Source: Streptococcus sanguinis (GTDB taxonomy: Bacteria; Bacillota; Bacilli; Lactobacillales; Streptococcaceae). From it: a DNA stretch of 64,000 nucleotides. Numbering within the stretch: the first letter of the stretch is position 1; each line of letters begins with the position of its first letter. Positions 22,975-32,466 of the stretch are shown piece after piece. The position numbers and the translations under genes are program-made. The stretch lies in assembly GCF_900475275.1 (NCBI RefSeq), contig NZ_LS483364.1:124001-188000 (forward strand), written 5' to 3'. Under the pieces are notes generated by a model, which was not told the origin of the DNA, did not search any database, and saw only the letters and a program-made list of their open reading frames with translations.

Positions 22975-24351
22975 ATGTTTAGAGACAGGAAGGAATTTCA
23001 AAAGGCAGAACTTGCCTTTGTTCAGCTTTTTGCTGTACTCTTTACGGGATTTTTAGTGAGTCCTTTAAGGGAAACGGAAATCAATCAGCACAGTATTTTA
23101 GTGCTTGCATTCTTGCATGTCATTGCTTTTTATGCCAGCGATTTTTGCTATGACATCCTGAAGCGAGGCTATTTAGAAGAGTTTATTTTCACTGTGAGAT
23201 ATAGTATTTTTTATAGTTTGGCAATTAGTTTTGCTTCTTTCATGATGCAAGATAGTTTTTCTATTTCTCGAAGAGGGCTTATTTACTTTGTCATTGTAAA
23301 TGCAGCGCTAGTCTATTTTGTCAATTTGGCTTTTAAACGTTATCAGAAGACTGTTTATCCAAACTTGAAAAATAGTAAAAGAGTTTTTCTGATTACAACA
23401 GGCGATTCTCTGGATAAGGTCTTTGAACGCCTGCAAGAATCATTCGATATAGGGGGCAGGATTGTTGCGGTGTCTTTGCTAGATGATGCTCCGTTTAGCA
23501 ATCCCAATGTAAAAATCGTTCCTAAAGAAAAAATCGTTTCATTTGCAACGCGTGAAGTAGTGGACGAAGTGTTCATCAACCTGCCAAATGAGGAATATAA
23601 CATTGAAGGATTTATTTCACAGTTTGAAGCAATGGGAATCGATGTTTCTGTCAATATCAATGTTTTCGATTTTATCTCTATGGGAGAGAAACGGGTTCGA
23701 GAAGTTGCAGGCTTGAGTGTGGTCACTTTTTCAACAAACTTTTACAAGTATGGCCATGTGTTAGCAAAACGCACGCTGGATATTATTGGTGCTCTGGTTG
23801 GTCTCTTCTTCTGTGGTTTGGCTGCTCTTGTTTTAGTTCCGCTTATCAAGAAGGATGGTGGACCTGCTATCTTTGTCCAGGAGAGAATTGGGAAGAATGG
23901 GCGTCGTTTCAAGTTCTATAAGTTCCGGTCTATGTACACTGATGCTGAAGAGCGGAAAAAAGATTTGTTGGCGCAGAATACGATGGTTGGAGGTATGTTT
24001 AAGGTCAATAATGACCCACGGATTACGCCTATCGGCCGCTTTATCCGTAAAACCAGCTTAGACGAACTGCCACAGTTTTATAATGTTTTAATTGGGGATA
24101 TGAGCTTGGTTGGGACACGACCGCCAACTGTGGATGAGTACGAGCAATATACACCAGAGCAAAAACGGCGTCTTAGTTTTAAGCCAGGAATCACAGGTCT
24201 TTGGCAGGTTAGCGGCCGTAGTCAAATTACAGACTTTAATGAAGTGGTACGCTTGGATGTTGCTTATATAGATGAATGGACGATTTGGTCAGATATCAAA
24301 ATTTTGCTAAAGACATTTAGAGTCGTATTGGCTAGAGATGGAGCAAAGTAG
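22975..24351 (+). CDS. wchA: Undecaprenyl-phosphate glycosyl-1-phosphate transferase (WchA type)
   Basis: 458 aa initiating transferase that places the first sugar-1-phosphate (glucose for WchA) on undecaprenyl phosphate. N-terminal membrane segments and a CoA-binding-like middle domain (KRVFLITTGDSLDKVFERLQ) precede the catalytic bacterial sugar transferase domain: LAKRTLDIIGALVGLFFCGL, GPAIFVQERIGKNGRRFKFYKF, RSMYTDAEERK, RKTSLDELPQFYNVLIGDMS, LVGTRPPTVDEYEQY, KPGITGLWQVSGRSQ. Identification as WchA rather than another PHPT relies on position before wchF in the RPS-type operon. Confidence 0.9.
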   Translation: MFRDRKEFQKAELAFVQLFAVLFTGFLVSPLRETEINQHSILVLAFLHVIAFYASDFCYDILKRGYLEEFIFTVRYSIFYSLAISFASFMMQDSFSISRRGLIYFVIVNAALVYFVNLAFKRYQKTVYPNLKNSKRVFLITTGDSLDKVFERLQESFDIGGRIVAVSLLDDAPFSNPNVKIVPKEKIVSFATREVVDEVFINLPNEEYNIEGFISQFEAMGIDVSVNINVFDFISMGEKRVREVAGLSVVTFSTNFYKYGHVLAKRTLDIIGALVGLFFCGLAALVLVPLIKKDGGPAIFVQERIGKNGRRFKFYKFRSMYTDAEERKKDLLAQNTMVGGMFKVNNDPRITPIGRFIRKTSLDELPQFYNVLIGDMSLVGTRPPTVDEYEQYTPEQKRRLSFKPGITGLWQVSGRSQITDFNEVVRLDVAYIDEWTIWSDIKILLKTFRVVLARDGAK

Positions 24352-24381
24352 GGGGAATTGTTTTTCGGAGTTAGGAGGAGT

Positions 24382-25554
24382 ATGAAAAAGTCAGTCTATA
24401 TCGTGGGATCTAAAGGTATCCCAGCTAAATATGGTGGATTTGAGACCTTTGTTGAGAAGCTGACCGCCTGCCAGAAAAATTCTAATATCCAGTACTATGT
24501 GGCTTGTATGAGGGAGAATTCAGCCAAGTCTGGGATTTTAGAGGATACTTTCGAGTATAATGGAGCTATATGTTACAACATAGATGTGCCTAAGATTGGC
24601 TCAGCTCGAGCGATTGCCTACGATATTGCTGCGCTAAATAAGGCTATTGAGCTAGCTGAGCAGAATCAAGATTCTGAGCCAATTTTCTACGTTCTAGCTT
24701 GTAGAATTGGCCCTTTTATCGGAAACATCAAAAAGAAAATCAAAGCACTGGGCGGCAAGCTCCTTGTCAATCCCGATGGTCATGAATGGCTGCGAGCTAA
24801 ATGGAGCATGCCAGTACGCAAGTATTGGAAAATTTCTGAAGCACTGATGGTTAAGCATGCAGATCTCTTAGTTTGTGATAGTGAGAATATCGAATCTTAC
24901 ATAAAAGCAGACTATGTGAGATATGCTCCAAAGACAACTTACGTTGCCTATGGGACAGATACAAGCAGATCTGAGTTGTCTGCTAACGAAGACAAAGTTC
25001 GATCATGGTATCAGGAAAAAGATATTGCTGAGAATGAGTATTACTTAGTTGTTGGGCGCTTTGTGCCAGAAAATAACTATCAAGCCATGATTAAGGGGGC
25101 TATGGCATCTCATTCTAAAAAAGACTTTGTCCTGATTACCAATGTTGAAGAAAACAAGTTTTACAATCAGCTGCTCAAAGACACAGGATTTGATAAAGAT
25201 CCAAGGATTAAATTTGTTGGAACAGTTTATGATCAAGAATTGCTCAAGTACATTCGGGAGAATGCATTTGCCTATCTTCATGGCCACGAAGTTGGCGGAA
25301 CAAATCCGTCTCTTTTGGAGGCCTTGGCATCTACTAAATTAAATCTCTTATTGGATGTTGGCTTTAACCGTGAGGTTGGTGAAGACGGGGCCATTTATTG
25401 GAAAAAAGATGAGTTGGCTCGTGTCATTGAGGAAGTAGAAGGATTTGATCAGGCAGCAATAACTGACTTGGATTTCAAGTCAAGTCAAAGAATCCTCTCA
25501 GCTTTCACATGGGAAAAGATTGTGTCAGATTATGAAGAAGTTTTTAAAGGATAG
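24382..25554 (+). CDS. wchF: Rhamnosyltransferase WchF-like (GT4 with DUF1972 N-terminus)
   Basis: 390 aa. It starts KKSVYIVGSKGIPAKYGGFE, the DUF1972 signature of WchF (adds beta-1,4-Rha to Glc-PP-undecaprenol in pneumococcal and RPS clusters), and has a GT4 C-terminal half with YLVVGRFVPENNYQAMIKGA and AYLHGHEVGGTNPSLLEALA (nucleotide-sugar binding E). ATG 24382 has AGGAGG upstream, so the longer frame from 24358 is not used. It follows wchA by 30 bp. The Rha-Glc acceptor pair is an inference from family and order. Confidence 0.88.
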   Translation: MKKSVYIVGSKGIPAKYGGFETFVEKLTACQKNSNIQYYVACMRENSAKSGILEDTFEYNGAICYNIDVPKIGSARAIAYDIAALNKAIELAEQNQDSEPIFYVLACRIGPFIGNIKKKIKALGGKLLVNPDGHEWLRAKWSMPVRKYWKISEALMVKHADLLVCDSENIESYIKADYVRYAPKTTYVAYGTDTSRSELSANEDKVRSWYQEKDIAENEYYLVVGRFVPENNYQAMIKGAMASHSKKDFVLITNVEENKFYNQLLKDTGFDKDPRIKFVGTVYDQELLKYIRENAFAYLHGHEVGGTNPSLLEALASTKLNLLLDVGFNREVGEDGAIYWKKDELARVIEEVEGFDQAAITDLDFKSSQRILSAFTWEKIVSDYEEVFKG

Positions 25555-25557
25555 GGA

Positions 25558-26715
25558 ATGAAACGGATTTTATACTTGCATGCTGGTGCAGAAATGTATG
25601 GAGCAGATAAGGTTTTATTGGAATTGATCAAAGGATTGGATTCCAAAGAATTTGAAGCTCATGTCATCCTGCCAAATGATGGTGTTTTAGTCGAGGCCTT
25701 GCGTCAGGTTGGGGCTCAGGTCAGTGTGTTGGATTATCCGATTTTACGAAGGAAGTATTTTAATCCCAAAGGCATTGTAGACTATATCCGCTCTTATCAT
25801 TTCTATGCTAAGCAAATCGCCCTCTATGCTCGAGAACACAGTATAGATATGGTTCACAATAATACAGCGGCTGTTTTGGAGGGCATCTATTTGAAACGCA
25901 AGCTCAAGCTGCCTTTGATTTGGCATGTTCATGAGATTATCGTCAAACCCAAAGCTATTTCTGACTTTATCAATATGCTCATGGGACGATATGCAGACAA
26001 GATTGTGACGGTGTCCCAAGCGGTCGCTAATCATATCAAGCAGTCTCCCTTTATCAAAGATAGCCAAGTGGAAGTGATTTATAACGGTGTCGATAATGCT
26101 GTCTATTATCCAATGGATGCGTCTTCTATTCGTGAAAAATTTGATATTGCGCAAGATGCACTTGTGATTGGCATGATTGGTCGGGTCAATGCTATCAAAG
26201 GACAAAATGATTTCATAGAAGCAGTCGAGCCACTTTTGGAAAAGAATGAGCAAGCGGTGGCTTTCCTAGCTGGAGGTGTTTTTCCTGGTGAAGAATGGCG
26301 TTTAGAAGAACTAGATAAGAGAATAGCTTCTTCATCTGTTGTGTCACAAATTCATCGTATTGATTACTACGATAAGACTTCTGAACTTTATAATATGTTT
26401 GATATCTTTGTCTTACCAAGTATAAAACCTGATTCCCTACCTACAGTAGTCCTAGAAGCCATGGCTTGTTCAAAACCAGTTGTTGGTTATAACAATGGGG
26501 GAATAGCTGAAATGGTAGTAGATGACAAAAGTGGTTGCTTAGTCAAATCAAATCGTCCTCGAGAACTTTCTAATGCCATTTCTCTCTTACTAGATAGTTC
26601 TGAAAAAAGAGAAAAATTTGGGCGAGTAGGATATCAGAGACAAAAAGAGCTGTTTTCTTTGGAGAGTTACATCAAGAACTTTTCGGAGTTGTATAAAACA
26701 GATAGAAAAGATTAG
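25558..26715 (+). CDS. GT4 glycosyltransferase (third sugar of repeat unit)
   Basis: 385 aa GT-B glycosyltransferase. It has [20 protein letters not shown] at the N-terminus, [13 protein letters not shown] and [15 protein letters not shown] in the acceptor half, and the GT4 signature [20 protein letters not shown] with [20 protein letters not shown] (E-x7-E motif). It begins 3 bp after the wchF stop. By position it adds the third sugar (HexNAc or Gal) to Rha-Glc. It could correspond to WefA or WefB of described RPS clusters; I cannot decide which, so no symbol is given. Confidence 0.85.
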   Translation: MKRILYLHAGAEMYGADKVLLELIKGLDSKEFEAHVILPNDGVLVEALRQVGAQVSVLDYPILRRKYFNPKGIVDYIRSYHFYAKQIALYAREHSIDMVHNNTAAVLEGIYLKRKLKLPLIWHVHEIIVKPKAISDFINMLMGRYADKIVTVSQAVANHIKQSPFIKDSQVEVIYNGVDNAVYYPMDASSIREKFDIAQDALVIGMIGRVNAIKGQNDFIEAVEPLLEKNEQAVAFLAGGVFPGEEWRLEELDKRIASSSVVSQIHRIDYYDKTSELYNMFDIFVLPSIKPDSLPTVVLEAMACSKPVVGYNNGGIAEMVVDDKSGCLVKSNRPRELSNAISLLLDSSEKREKFGRVGYQRQKELFSLESYIKNFSELYKTDRKD

Positions 26716-26717
26716 TT

Positions 26718-27716
26718 ATGAATAAAATAGATTTTGTTGTTACTTGGGTTGATGGGAATAATCCTGTGTGGCAAGAAAAAAAATCAAGCTATGATGGCTC
26801 GGTTAATACTTCTAAACAGAGTATGAATTCAGTCAAGGCTTACCGAGAATGGGGGACCTTTAAATATTGGTTTAGAGGAGTTGAAAAATTTGCTCCTTGG
26901 GTCAATAAGGTCTACCTCGTGACCGACCAGCAAAAGCCAAGCTGGTTAGATATAAATAGTGAAAAATTGGTGTTGGTAGATCATACAGAGATTATCTGTA
27001 ATGACTACCTGCCAGTTTTTTCTGCCAATCCTATCGAAAGTAACATCCATCGAATCCCTGGTCTCTCAGAGCATTTTGTTTTTTTTAATGACGATATGTA
27101 TTTGACAGCTCCAGTCGAGCCGACAGATTTTTTCTCAGAGGATGGTTTACCCAAATATAATACGGCTCTTTCACCGATTATTCCTGAGCGATATGGAACG
27201 GGGAATTTTCAGATAAATGACATGGAGATTGTCACTAGCTATTTCAGTCGAAATGAAATTTTGAAGAATGGCCAATTCTTTGATCCAAAGCAGGGATTAA
27301 AAAGTATCGTTAAGTCGCTACTATACAGAAATAGTCAGTTTATCTGTGGTTTCTGGGAGAGTCATCTGCCCTATCCTCTACTAAAATCAACGATGAACTT
27401 AGTATGGGAAAAGGAAAGAGCTGTCTTGGAAAGAACCTCGGCTAGTCGCTTTAGAAATCCATCTGATACCAATGTTTGGCTCTTTAAGTATTGGCAGATT
27501 GCCAGTGGTCAATACGCTGTCGGAAATCCAAAGTTGGGGGGACTCTTTTCTTTGGATAATGCCGGACCAGATTTTTGGAAGATATTAAATTCTGGTAAAT
27601 ACCAAATTATGTGTATTAATGACGGACACAATGTTCAAGATGAGGAACAGGTGATGGCAGACTTTATCAAGGCTATGGACCAACTGCTTCCAGATAAAAG
27701 TTCATTTGAGATTTAA
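26718..27716 (+). CDS. Stealth-family sugar-1-phosphate transferase (WefC-like)
   Basis: 332 aa. Stealth proteins transfer a hexose or HexNAc-1-phosphate, making phosphodiester links in capsular polysaccharides, which is the known role of WefC in RPS synthesis. CR1 is [22 protein letters not shown]2 includes [20 protein letters not shown]; later conserved regions include [16 protein letters not shown] and [18 protein letters not shown]. No membrane segment. Starts 2 bp after the previous gene. Its presence predicts that this polymer contains a phosphodiester, like characterised RPS. Confidence 0.88.
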   Translation: MNKIDFVVTWVDGNNPVWQEKKSSYDGSVNTSKQSMNSVKAYREWGTFKYWFRGVEKFAPWVNKVYLVTDQQKPSWLDINSEKLVLVDHTEIICNDYLPVFSANPIESNIHRIPGLSEHFVFFNDDMYLTAPVEPTDFFSEDGLPKYNTALSPIIPERYGTGNFQINDMEIVTSYFSRNEILKNGQFFDPKQGLKSIVKSLLYRNSQFICGFWESHLPYPLLKSTMNLVWEKERAVLERTSASRFRNPSDTNVWLFKYWQIASGQYAVGNPKLGGLFSLDNAGPDFWKILNSGKYQIMCINDGHNVQDEEQVMADFIKAMDQLLPDKSSFEI

Positions 27717-27750
27717 ACAGTAAAACTAAATAAGAGAAAGAAAAGAAAAG

Positions 27751-28713
27751 ATGATTTCGGTAATTGTGCCTGTTTACAATGTGGAGGACTATCTTCATTA
27801 TGCCATGGAGACTTTGGAACATCAGACTTATAAGGATATGGAAGTCCTCTTGATTGATGATGGATCGAGTGATGGATCAGGACTCTTATGTGACCAGTAT
27901 GCCCAGCAATATGATTGGGTGACTAGCTACCACAAGGTCAACGGTGGCTTGTCTGATGCTCGGAACTATGGGGTCTTGAAAGCCAAGGGTGAATGGATTA
28001 CTTTCCTAGATCCAGACGACTATTTGGAACCTTGCGCCTTGGAATTGCTGGCAGAGCTACAAGGTCGTACCCAAGCAGATATGGTTAGTGGTAAAGTAGA
28101 GCCAACAGCTCACTATCATCGTTATCAAAATTTTCACTTGGATCAGCTTGATTTAGATCAAGTTAAGGTCTATGACAAGGCAAAGGCTCTAACTGAGATG
28201 CTCTATGGAGACCTTGTAACGGTCTCTGCTTGTGGGAAACTCTATCGGAAAGAACTTCTTGAGAAAATCCCCTTCCCCAAGGGGCGCATTTACGAAGACC
28301 TCTATGTTATCAGTGAGCATCTCAACCAAGCGCAATCCGTGGCCTTGTTCCATCTTCCGATTTACCATTATTACCATAGACCTGGTAGCATTACTGCCTC
28401 AGCTTTCACGCCAAAACAATACGAGTTTTACGAAGCAATTGATCATTTAAAAGAGGTTGTGAATGCAATCTATCCTAAGAGTTCAGAACTCCAAGAAGCC
28501 ATCATTTCACGCTTCTTTACAGGAAGTCTTCTTATCTTTACGATGATTCGGGATGGAAATCCAGCAGAGTTCAAGCGTCTTCAGGAGAAGACGAGATCCT
28601 ATTTGCCTCTTGTCTTGAAGAATGCTAGAGTTAGTAAGAAACGTAAGATTCTCTATATTTTGATTAGTAGGTATCCACGCCTCTACTTTTACTTTAAAAA
28701 GTGGAAGAAATAA
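27751..28713 (+). CDS. GT2 glycosyltransferase (WefD-like)
   Basis: 320 aa GT-A family 2 transferase. It starts MISVIVPVYNVEDYLHYAME and has VLLIDDGSSDGSG, KVNGGLSDARNYGV, FLDPDDYLEP (DxD-type metal/nucleotide site) and GRIYEDLYVISEH (probable general base region). By order it adds a Gal or GalNAc after the phosphosugar, giving the host-like GalNAc/Gal pair recognised by partner bacteria, the job attributed to WefD. Sugar specificity cannot be read from the sequence. Confidence 0.87.
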   Translation: MISVIVPVYNVEDYLHYAMETLEHQTYKDMEVLLIDDGSSDGSGLLCDQYAQQYDWVTSYHKVNGGLSDARNYGVLKAKGEWITFLDPDDYLEPCALELLAELQGRTQADMVSGKVEPTAHYHRYQNFHLDQLDLDQVKVYDKAKALTEMLYGDLVTVSACGKLYRKELLEKIPFPKGRIYEDLYVISEHLNQAQSVALFHLPIYHYYHRPGSITASAFTPKQYEFYEAIDHLKEVVNAIYPKSSELQEAIISRFFTGSLLIFTMIRDGNPAEFKRLQEKTRSYLPLVLKNARVSKKRKILYILISRYPRLYFYFKKWKK

Positions 28714-28758
28714 ACGACTGAATGAAAGAAGTTCAGAGATTAGAAAAGGAAAAAGAAA

Positions 28759-29919
28759 ATGTTAAAGATAGAACGTGATAAATTACTGATAGGAGCGGTT
28801 TTAATTCTTATTATTTCGCTTGATATGTTTAATACATCTATGTTGACAACTATTCTACCAAGGATTTCAAATTCAGCTCCTTTTTTTGCAATTTTTTTAT
28901 TGCTCCTTCGTTTTCGCTATATCTACCACTATTCTTTAAGTTACTTACTGATAGCAACTATTTTGTTTTCATCTGGATTGTTGGTTTATTTTAATGCAGG
29001 GAATCTCAATTTTCTTATGTCTATGCTTTTAGTCGTCCTTCTTTACAAGGCGGATATGGAAAGTGTTTTAAGGATTTACGTTGGAGTAAGTAGCTTTTTT
29101 ATAGTCATGGCTGTTTTGCTGTCCTTGTTAGATGTGATTCCTAATCTCCAGTTTGCACAGTACCGTTCAACAGGAATAGTGGTTCGAAACTCTTTTGGAT
29201 TTATTTATCCGACAGATTTTGCCTCTCACTGTTTTTATCTTTATACTGCTGTCTCCTATCTGTTAAGAAAAAAATTTATTTTTTTGCGTACTGTATCTGG
29301 TTTAGGGTTAGCTTTTTTCATTATTAAATATTGTGATGCTCGTTTAAATGCGGCCTCTATTGCGTTAATGTCTCTTGTTTTTCTGTATTTTTATTATAGA
29401 AAAGACTTGAAGTCTTGGCTAATGGCTTTCTTGCCGTTATCATCTGGTTTGGCATCTTCGCTAATGATTTATCTCTCTCAAAATTTTAGCTGGTCGAATC
29501 CAACATATGTTGCCTTGAATAATTTTACCAATATGCGGTTGCACTTGGGGCATGAAGCGTTTAAGAAGTATGGCTTAGAGTGGTTTGGTATTCGGGGGAT
29601 TTCCTTTATTGGCTACGGCGGAAAGACGGAAACTGTTTTGAGTTATGACTATGTTGATTCTTCTTATGTCCAGATGCTGTTTACTTATGGGATGATTCCA
29701 GTCATTATCTTGGTTTTACTCTATATATTTCAGTCTTGGAAACTCTATCAAAAGAGAGAGTATTTGCTCTTAACAGCTTTGTCCTTGATTGCAGTCAACT
29801 GTATGTTTGAAGCCTTCTGGGTTCGTCCGTCTTACAATATTTTTATGTTTATTTTATTTGCAGCATTGCCAGCAGCCGACCTTGTATCAAAGAAATCTAA
29901 AACGAGGAACTCCGTGTGA
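28759..29919 (+). CDS. wzy: Polysaccharide repeat-unit polymerase Wzy
   Basis: 386 aa, ten or more hydrophobic segments and a large loop typical of Wzy: about residues 230–300, with YLSQNFSWSNPTYVALNNFT, NMRLHLGHEAFKKYGLEWFG and SYDYVDSSYVQMLFTYGMIP. Wzy proteins have low sequence conservation, and here identity rests on topology and position between the glycosyltransferases and Wzx. The gene is noticeably AT-rich. Its TGA overlaps the wzx GTG start, coupling their translation. Confidence 0.82.
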   Translation: MLKIERDKLLIGAVLILIISLDMFNTSMLTTILPRISNSAPFFAIFLLLLRFRYIYHYSLSYLLIATILFSSGLLVYFNAGNLNFLMSMLLVVLLYKADMESVLRIYVGVSSFFIVMAVLLSLLDVIPNLQFAQYRSTGIVVRNSFGFIYPTDFASHCFYLYTAVSYLLRKKFIFLRTVSGLGLAFFIIKYCDARLNAASIALMSLVFLYFYYRKDLKSWLMAFLPLSSGLASSLMIYLSQNFSWSNPTYVALNNFTNMRLHLGHEAFKKYGLEWFGIRGISFIGYGGKTETVLSYDYVDSSYVQMLFTYGMIPVIILVLLYIFQSWKLYQKREYLLLTALSLIAVNCMFEAFWVRPSYNIFMFILFAALPAADLVSKKSKTRNSV

Positions 29920-31328
29920 GAGTATTAAAAAATTATTTATATAATCTATCTTATCAGTTGCTAGTAATCGTTTTGCCAGTCATTACTACACCTTATATCA
30001 CTCGAGTTTTCTCGTCCAATGACTTAGGTTCCTACGGATACTACAACTCAATAGTGACCTATTTTATACTTTTAGCGACACTTGGAGTGGCCAATTATGG
30101 GACTAAGGAGATTTCAGGGCATCGCAAAAATGTTCAGAAAACTTTCTGGGGGATCTATAGTTTGCAAGTCTTGGCGACTTGTTTAGCGCTTGTTCTTTAC
30201 ATAGCTACATGCCTACTCATTCCGTCCATGAATAATCTGATAGCCTATATTTTGGGCTTCAGTTTACTTTCTAGAGGCCTAGATATTTCCTGGCTTTTTC
30301 AAGGGATGGAAGATTTTAAAAAAATCACGGTTCGGAATACAGCTGTTAAACTCCTAGGCGTTGCTTCCGTTTTTATCTTTGTAAAAAAGCCATCGGATTT
30401 ATATCTGTATATTATCCTGCTGGTTGTTTATGACTTGCTAGGACAGTTAAGCATGTGGCTTCCGGCTAGAGAACATATTGGCAGACCTCATCTAGATATA
30501 GTTTATGCTAAGCGGCATATTAAACCAGTTATTTTATTGTTTTTACCCCAGATTGCCATTTCACTCTATATCACCTTGGATCGGACCATGTTAGGTGCCT
30601 TGTCTTCAACAACTGATGTAGGGATTTATGATCAGGCTCTCAAGCTTTTAAATATTTTGTTGACGATTGTGACTTCCCTAGGAAGTGTTATGCTACCGAG
30701 GGTATCTAATCTGTTGTCATTGGGGAATCAAAAAGCAGTTAATAAACTACATGAAATGTCCTTCTTGGTATATAATTTAGTGATATTTCCGATGATTGCT
30801 GGTATTTTAATTGTTAACAAAGATTTTGTCAATTTTTTCTTGGGTCAAGACTTCCAAGAGGCGCGGCATGCCATTGCCATTATGGTCTTTAGAATGTTCT
30901 TTATTGGTTGGACCAATATCATGGGGATTCAAATCCTGATTCCTCATAATAAGAATCGTGAGTTCATGTTATCTACGACCATTCCGGCTTTCTTTAGTGT
31001 AGGATTGAATATCTTATTGATTCCCTCTCTTGGTTATATCGGTGCATCTATCGTGTCGGTGGATACTGAAGGTTTGGTCTGGTTGCTTCAGCTTTATTTC
31101 ACTCGTTCTTATTTGAAGGAGATAAAGATTCTTCCATCCATGTTGAAAATACTAGCTGCTTCCCTCATCATGTACGGGATTTTGTATATCATCCAGCCCC
31201 TACTTCACTTTCCTTCCGTCGTTAATGTATTGATTAGTGCGATGTTGGGATTGTTCATCTATGCTGGATTAGTATTAACCTTGCGTGTCTTGGATTTTCA
31301 AGAACTGAAAAGTGTATTTAAGAAATAA
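29916..31328 (+). CDS. wzx: Repeat-unit flippase Wzx
   Basis: 470 aa MOP-superfamily exporter with about 12–14 membrane segments. It starts VLKNYLYNLSYQLLVIVLPV and TPYITRVFSSNDLGSYGYYN, a common polysaccharide-flippase opening, with LATLGVANYGTKEISG and FLPQIAISLYITLDRTMLGA later. It moves undecaprenyl-linked repeat units across the membrane. Starts with GTG overlapping the wzy stop; a GAGGAAC sequence upstream serves as a modest ribosome-binding site. Confidence 0.88.
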   Translation: MRVLKNYLYNLSYQLLVIVLPVITTPYITRVFSSNDLGSYGYYNSIVTYFILLATLGVANYGTKEISGHRKNVQKTFWGIYSLQVLATCLALVLYIATCLLIPSMNNLIAYILGFSLLSRGLDISWLFQGMEDFKKITVRNTAVKLLGVASVFIFVKKPSDLYLYIILLVVYDLLGQLSMWLPAREHIGRPHLDIVYAKRHIKPVILLFLPQIAISLYITLDRTMLGALSSTTDVGIYDQALKLLNILLTIVTSLGSVMLPRVSNLLSLGNQKAVNKLHEMSFLVYNLVIFPMIAGILIVNKDFVNFFLGQDFQEARHAIAIMVFRMFFIGWTNIMGIQILIPHNKNREFMLSTTIPAFFSVGLNILLIPSLGYIGASIVSVDTEGLVWLLQLYFTRSYLKEIKILPSMLKILAASLIMYGILYIIQPLLHFPSVVNVLISAMLGLFIYAGLVLTLRVLDFQELKSVFKK

Positions 31329-31337
31329 GGATATGTT

Positions 31338-32441
31338 ATGTATGATTATTTGATTGTCGGTGCAGGGCTGTCAGGGGCAATTTTTGCTCATGAAGCTAGG
31401 AAGCGTGGCAAAACTGTTAAGGTTATTGATAAAAGAGACCATATTGGTGGGAATATCTACTGTGAGAATATTGAGGGAATTAATGTTCATAAATATGGAG
31501 CCCATATTTTCCATACATCTAATAAGGAAGTTTGGGATTATGTGAATCAATTTGCTGAATTTAACAACTATATCAATTCACCTCTAGCCAATTATCAAGG
31601 TCAACTTTATAATCTTCCCTTCAATATGAATACCTTTTATGGCTTGTGGGGAACTAAAACGCCACAAGAAGTCAAGAATAAGATTGCAGAGCAGACAACC
31701 CATATGCAAGATGTTGAACCCAAAAATTTGGAAGAACAAGCTATTAAGCTAATTGGAACGGATGTATATGAGAAGCTAATCAAAGGCTACACAGAAAAAC
31801 AATGGGGGCGTTCAGCGACGGATTTACCACCTTTTATCATCAAGCGTCTACCTGTGCGTCTGACTTATGACAACAATTATTTTAATGACCGTTATCAAGG
31901 GATTCCAATTGGCGGGTATAATGTAATAGTTGAAAAATTATTAGAGGGTATTGAACTAGAGCTTGGTACGGATTTCTTTGAAGATCGTGAGAGATGGGAA
32001 GCGTCAGCTCAAAAGATTGTCTTTACTGGAATGATTGATCAGTATTTTGATTACAAATTTGGTGAGTTAGAGTATCGTAGTTTGCGTTTTGAGCATGAAG
32101 TTTTAGACGAAGCGAACTATCAAGGAAATGCTGTCATCAACTACACTGAGCGTACTATTCCTTATACACGTATCATTGAGCACAAGCATTTTGAGTTTGG
32201 GGCTCAGGAGAAGACAGTTATCACTCGGGAATATCCAGCTGATTGGAAAAGAGGTGACGAGCCTTATTATCCGATAAATGATCAGAAAAATAACGAAATC
32301 TATGTGAAATATTTAGCAGAAGCTAAGAAGAACGATAGAGTTATCTTTTGTGGGCGCTTGGCAGATTATAAATACTACGATATGCACGTAACCATAGAGC
32401 GTGCGCTGGATGTTGTTAAAGAGGAATTGGGAAATTCTTAG
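31338..32441 (+). CDS. glf: UDP-galactopyranose mutase
   Basis: 367 aa flavoenzyme converting UDP-Galp to UDP-Galf. The FAD-binding GAGLSGAIFAHEARKRGKTV, VIDKRDHIGGNIYCENI, VHKYGAHIFHTSNKEVWDYV, and the mobile-loop and catalytic regions YEKLIKGYTEKQWGRSATDL and RLTYDNNYFNDRYQGIPIGGY are all intact. Supplies donor for the following WefE-like transferase, so the polymer should contain galactofuranose, as RPS do. It starts 9 bp after wzx. Confidence 0.96.
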   Translation: MYDYLIVGAGLSGAIFAHEARKRGKTVKVIDKRDHIGGNIYCENIEGINVHKYGAHIFHTSNKEVWDYVNQFAEFNNYINSPLANYQGQLYNLPFNMNTFYGLWGTKTPQEVKNKIAEQTTHMQDVEPKNLEEQAIKLIGTDVYEKLIKGYTEKQWGRSATDLPPFIIKRLPVRLTYDNNYFNDRYQGIPIGGYNVIVEKLLEGIELELGTDFFEDRERWEASAQKIVFTGMIDQYFDYKFGELEYRSLRFEHEVLDEANYQGNAVINYTERTIPYTRIIEHKHFEFGAQEKTVITREYPADWKRGDEPYYPINDQKNNEIYVKYLAEAKKNDRVIFCGRLADYKYYDMHVTIERALDVVKEELGNS

Positions 32442-32466
32442 GAATAATGAGAGATGAAGAGGACAA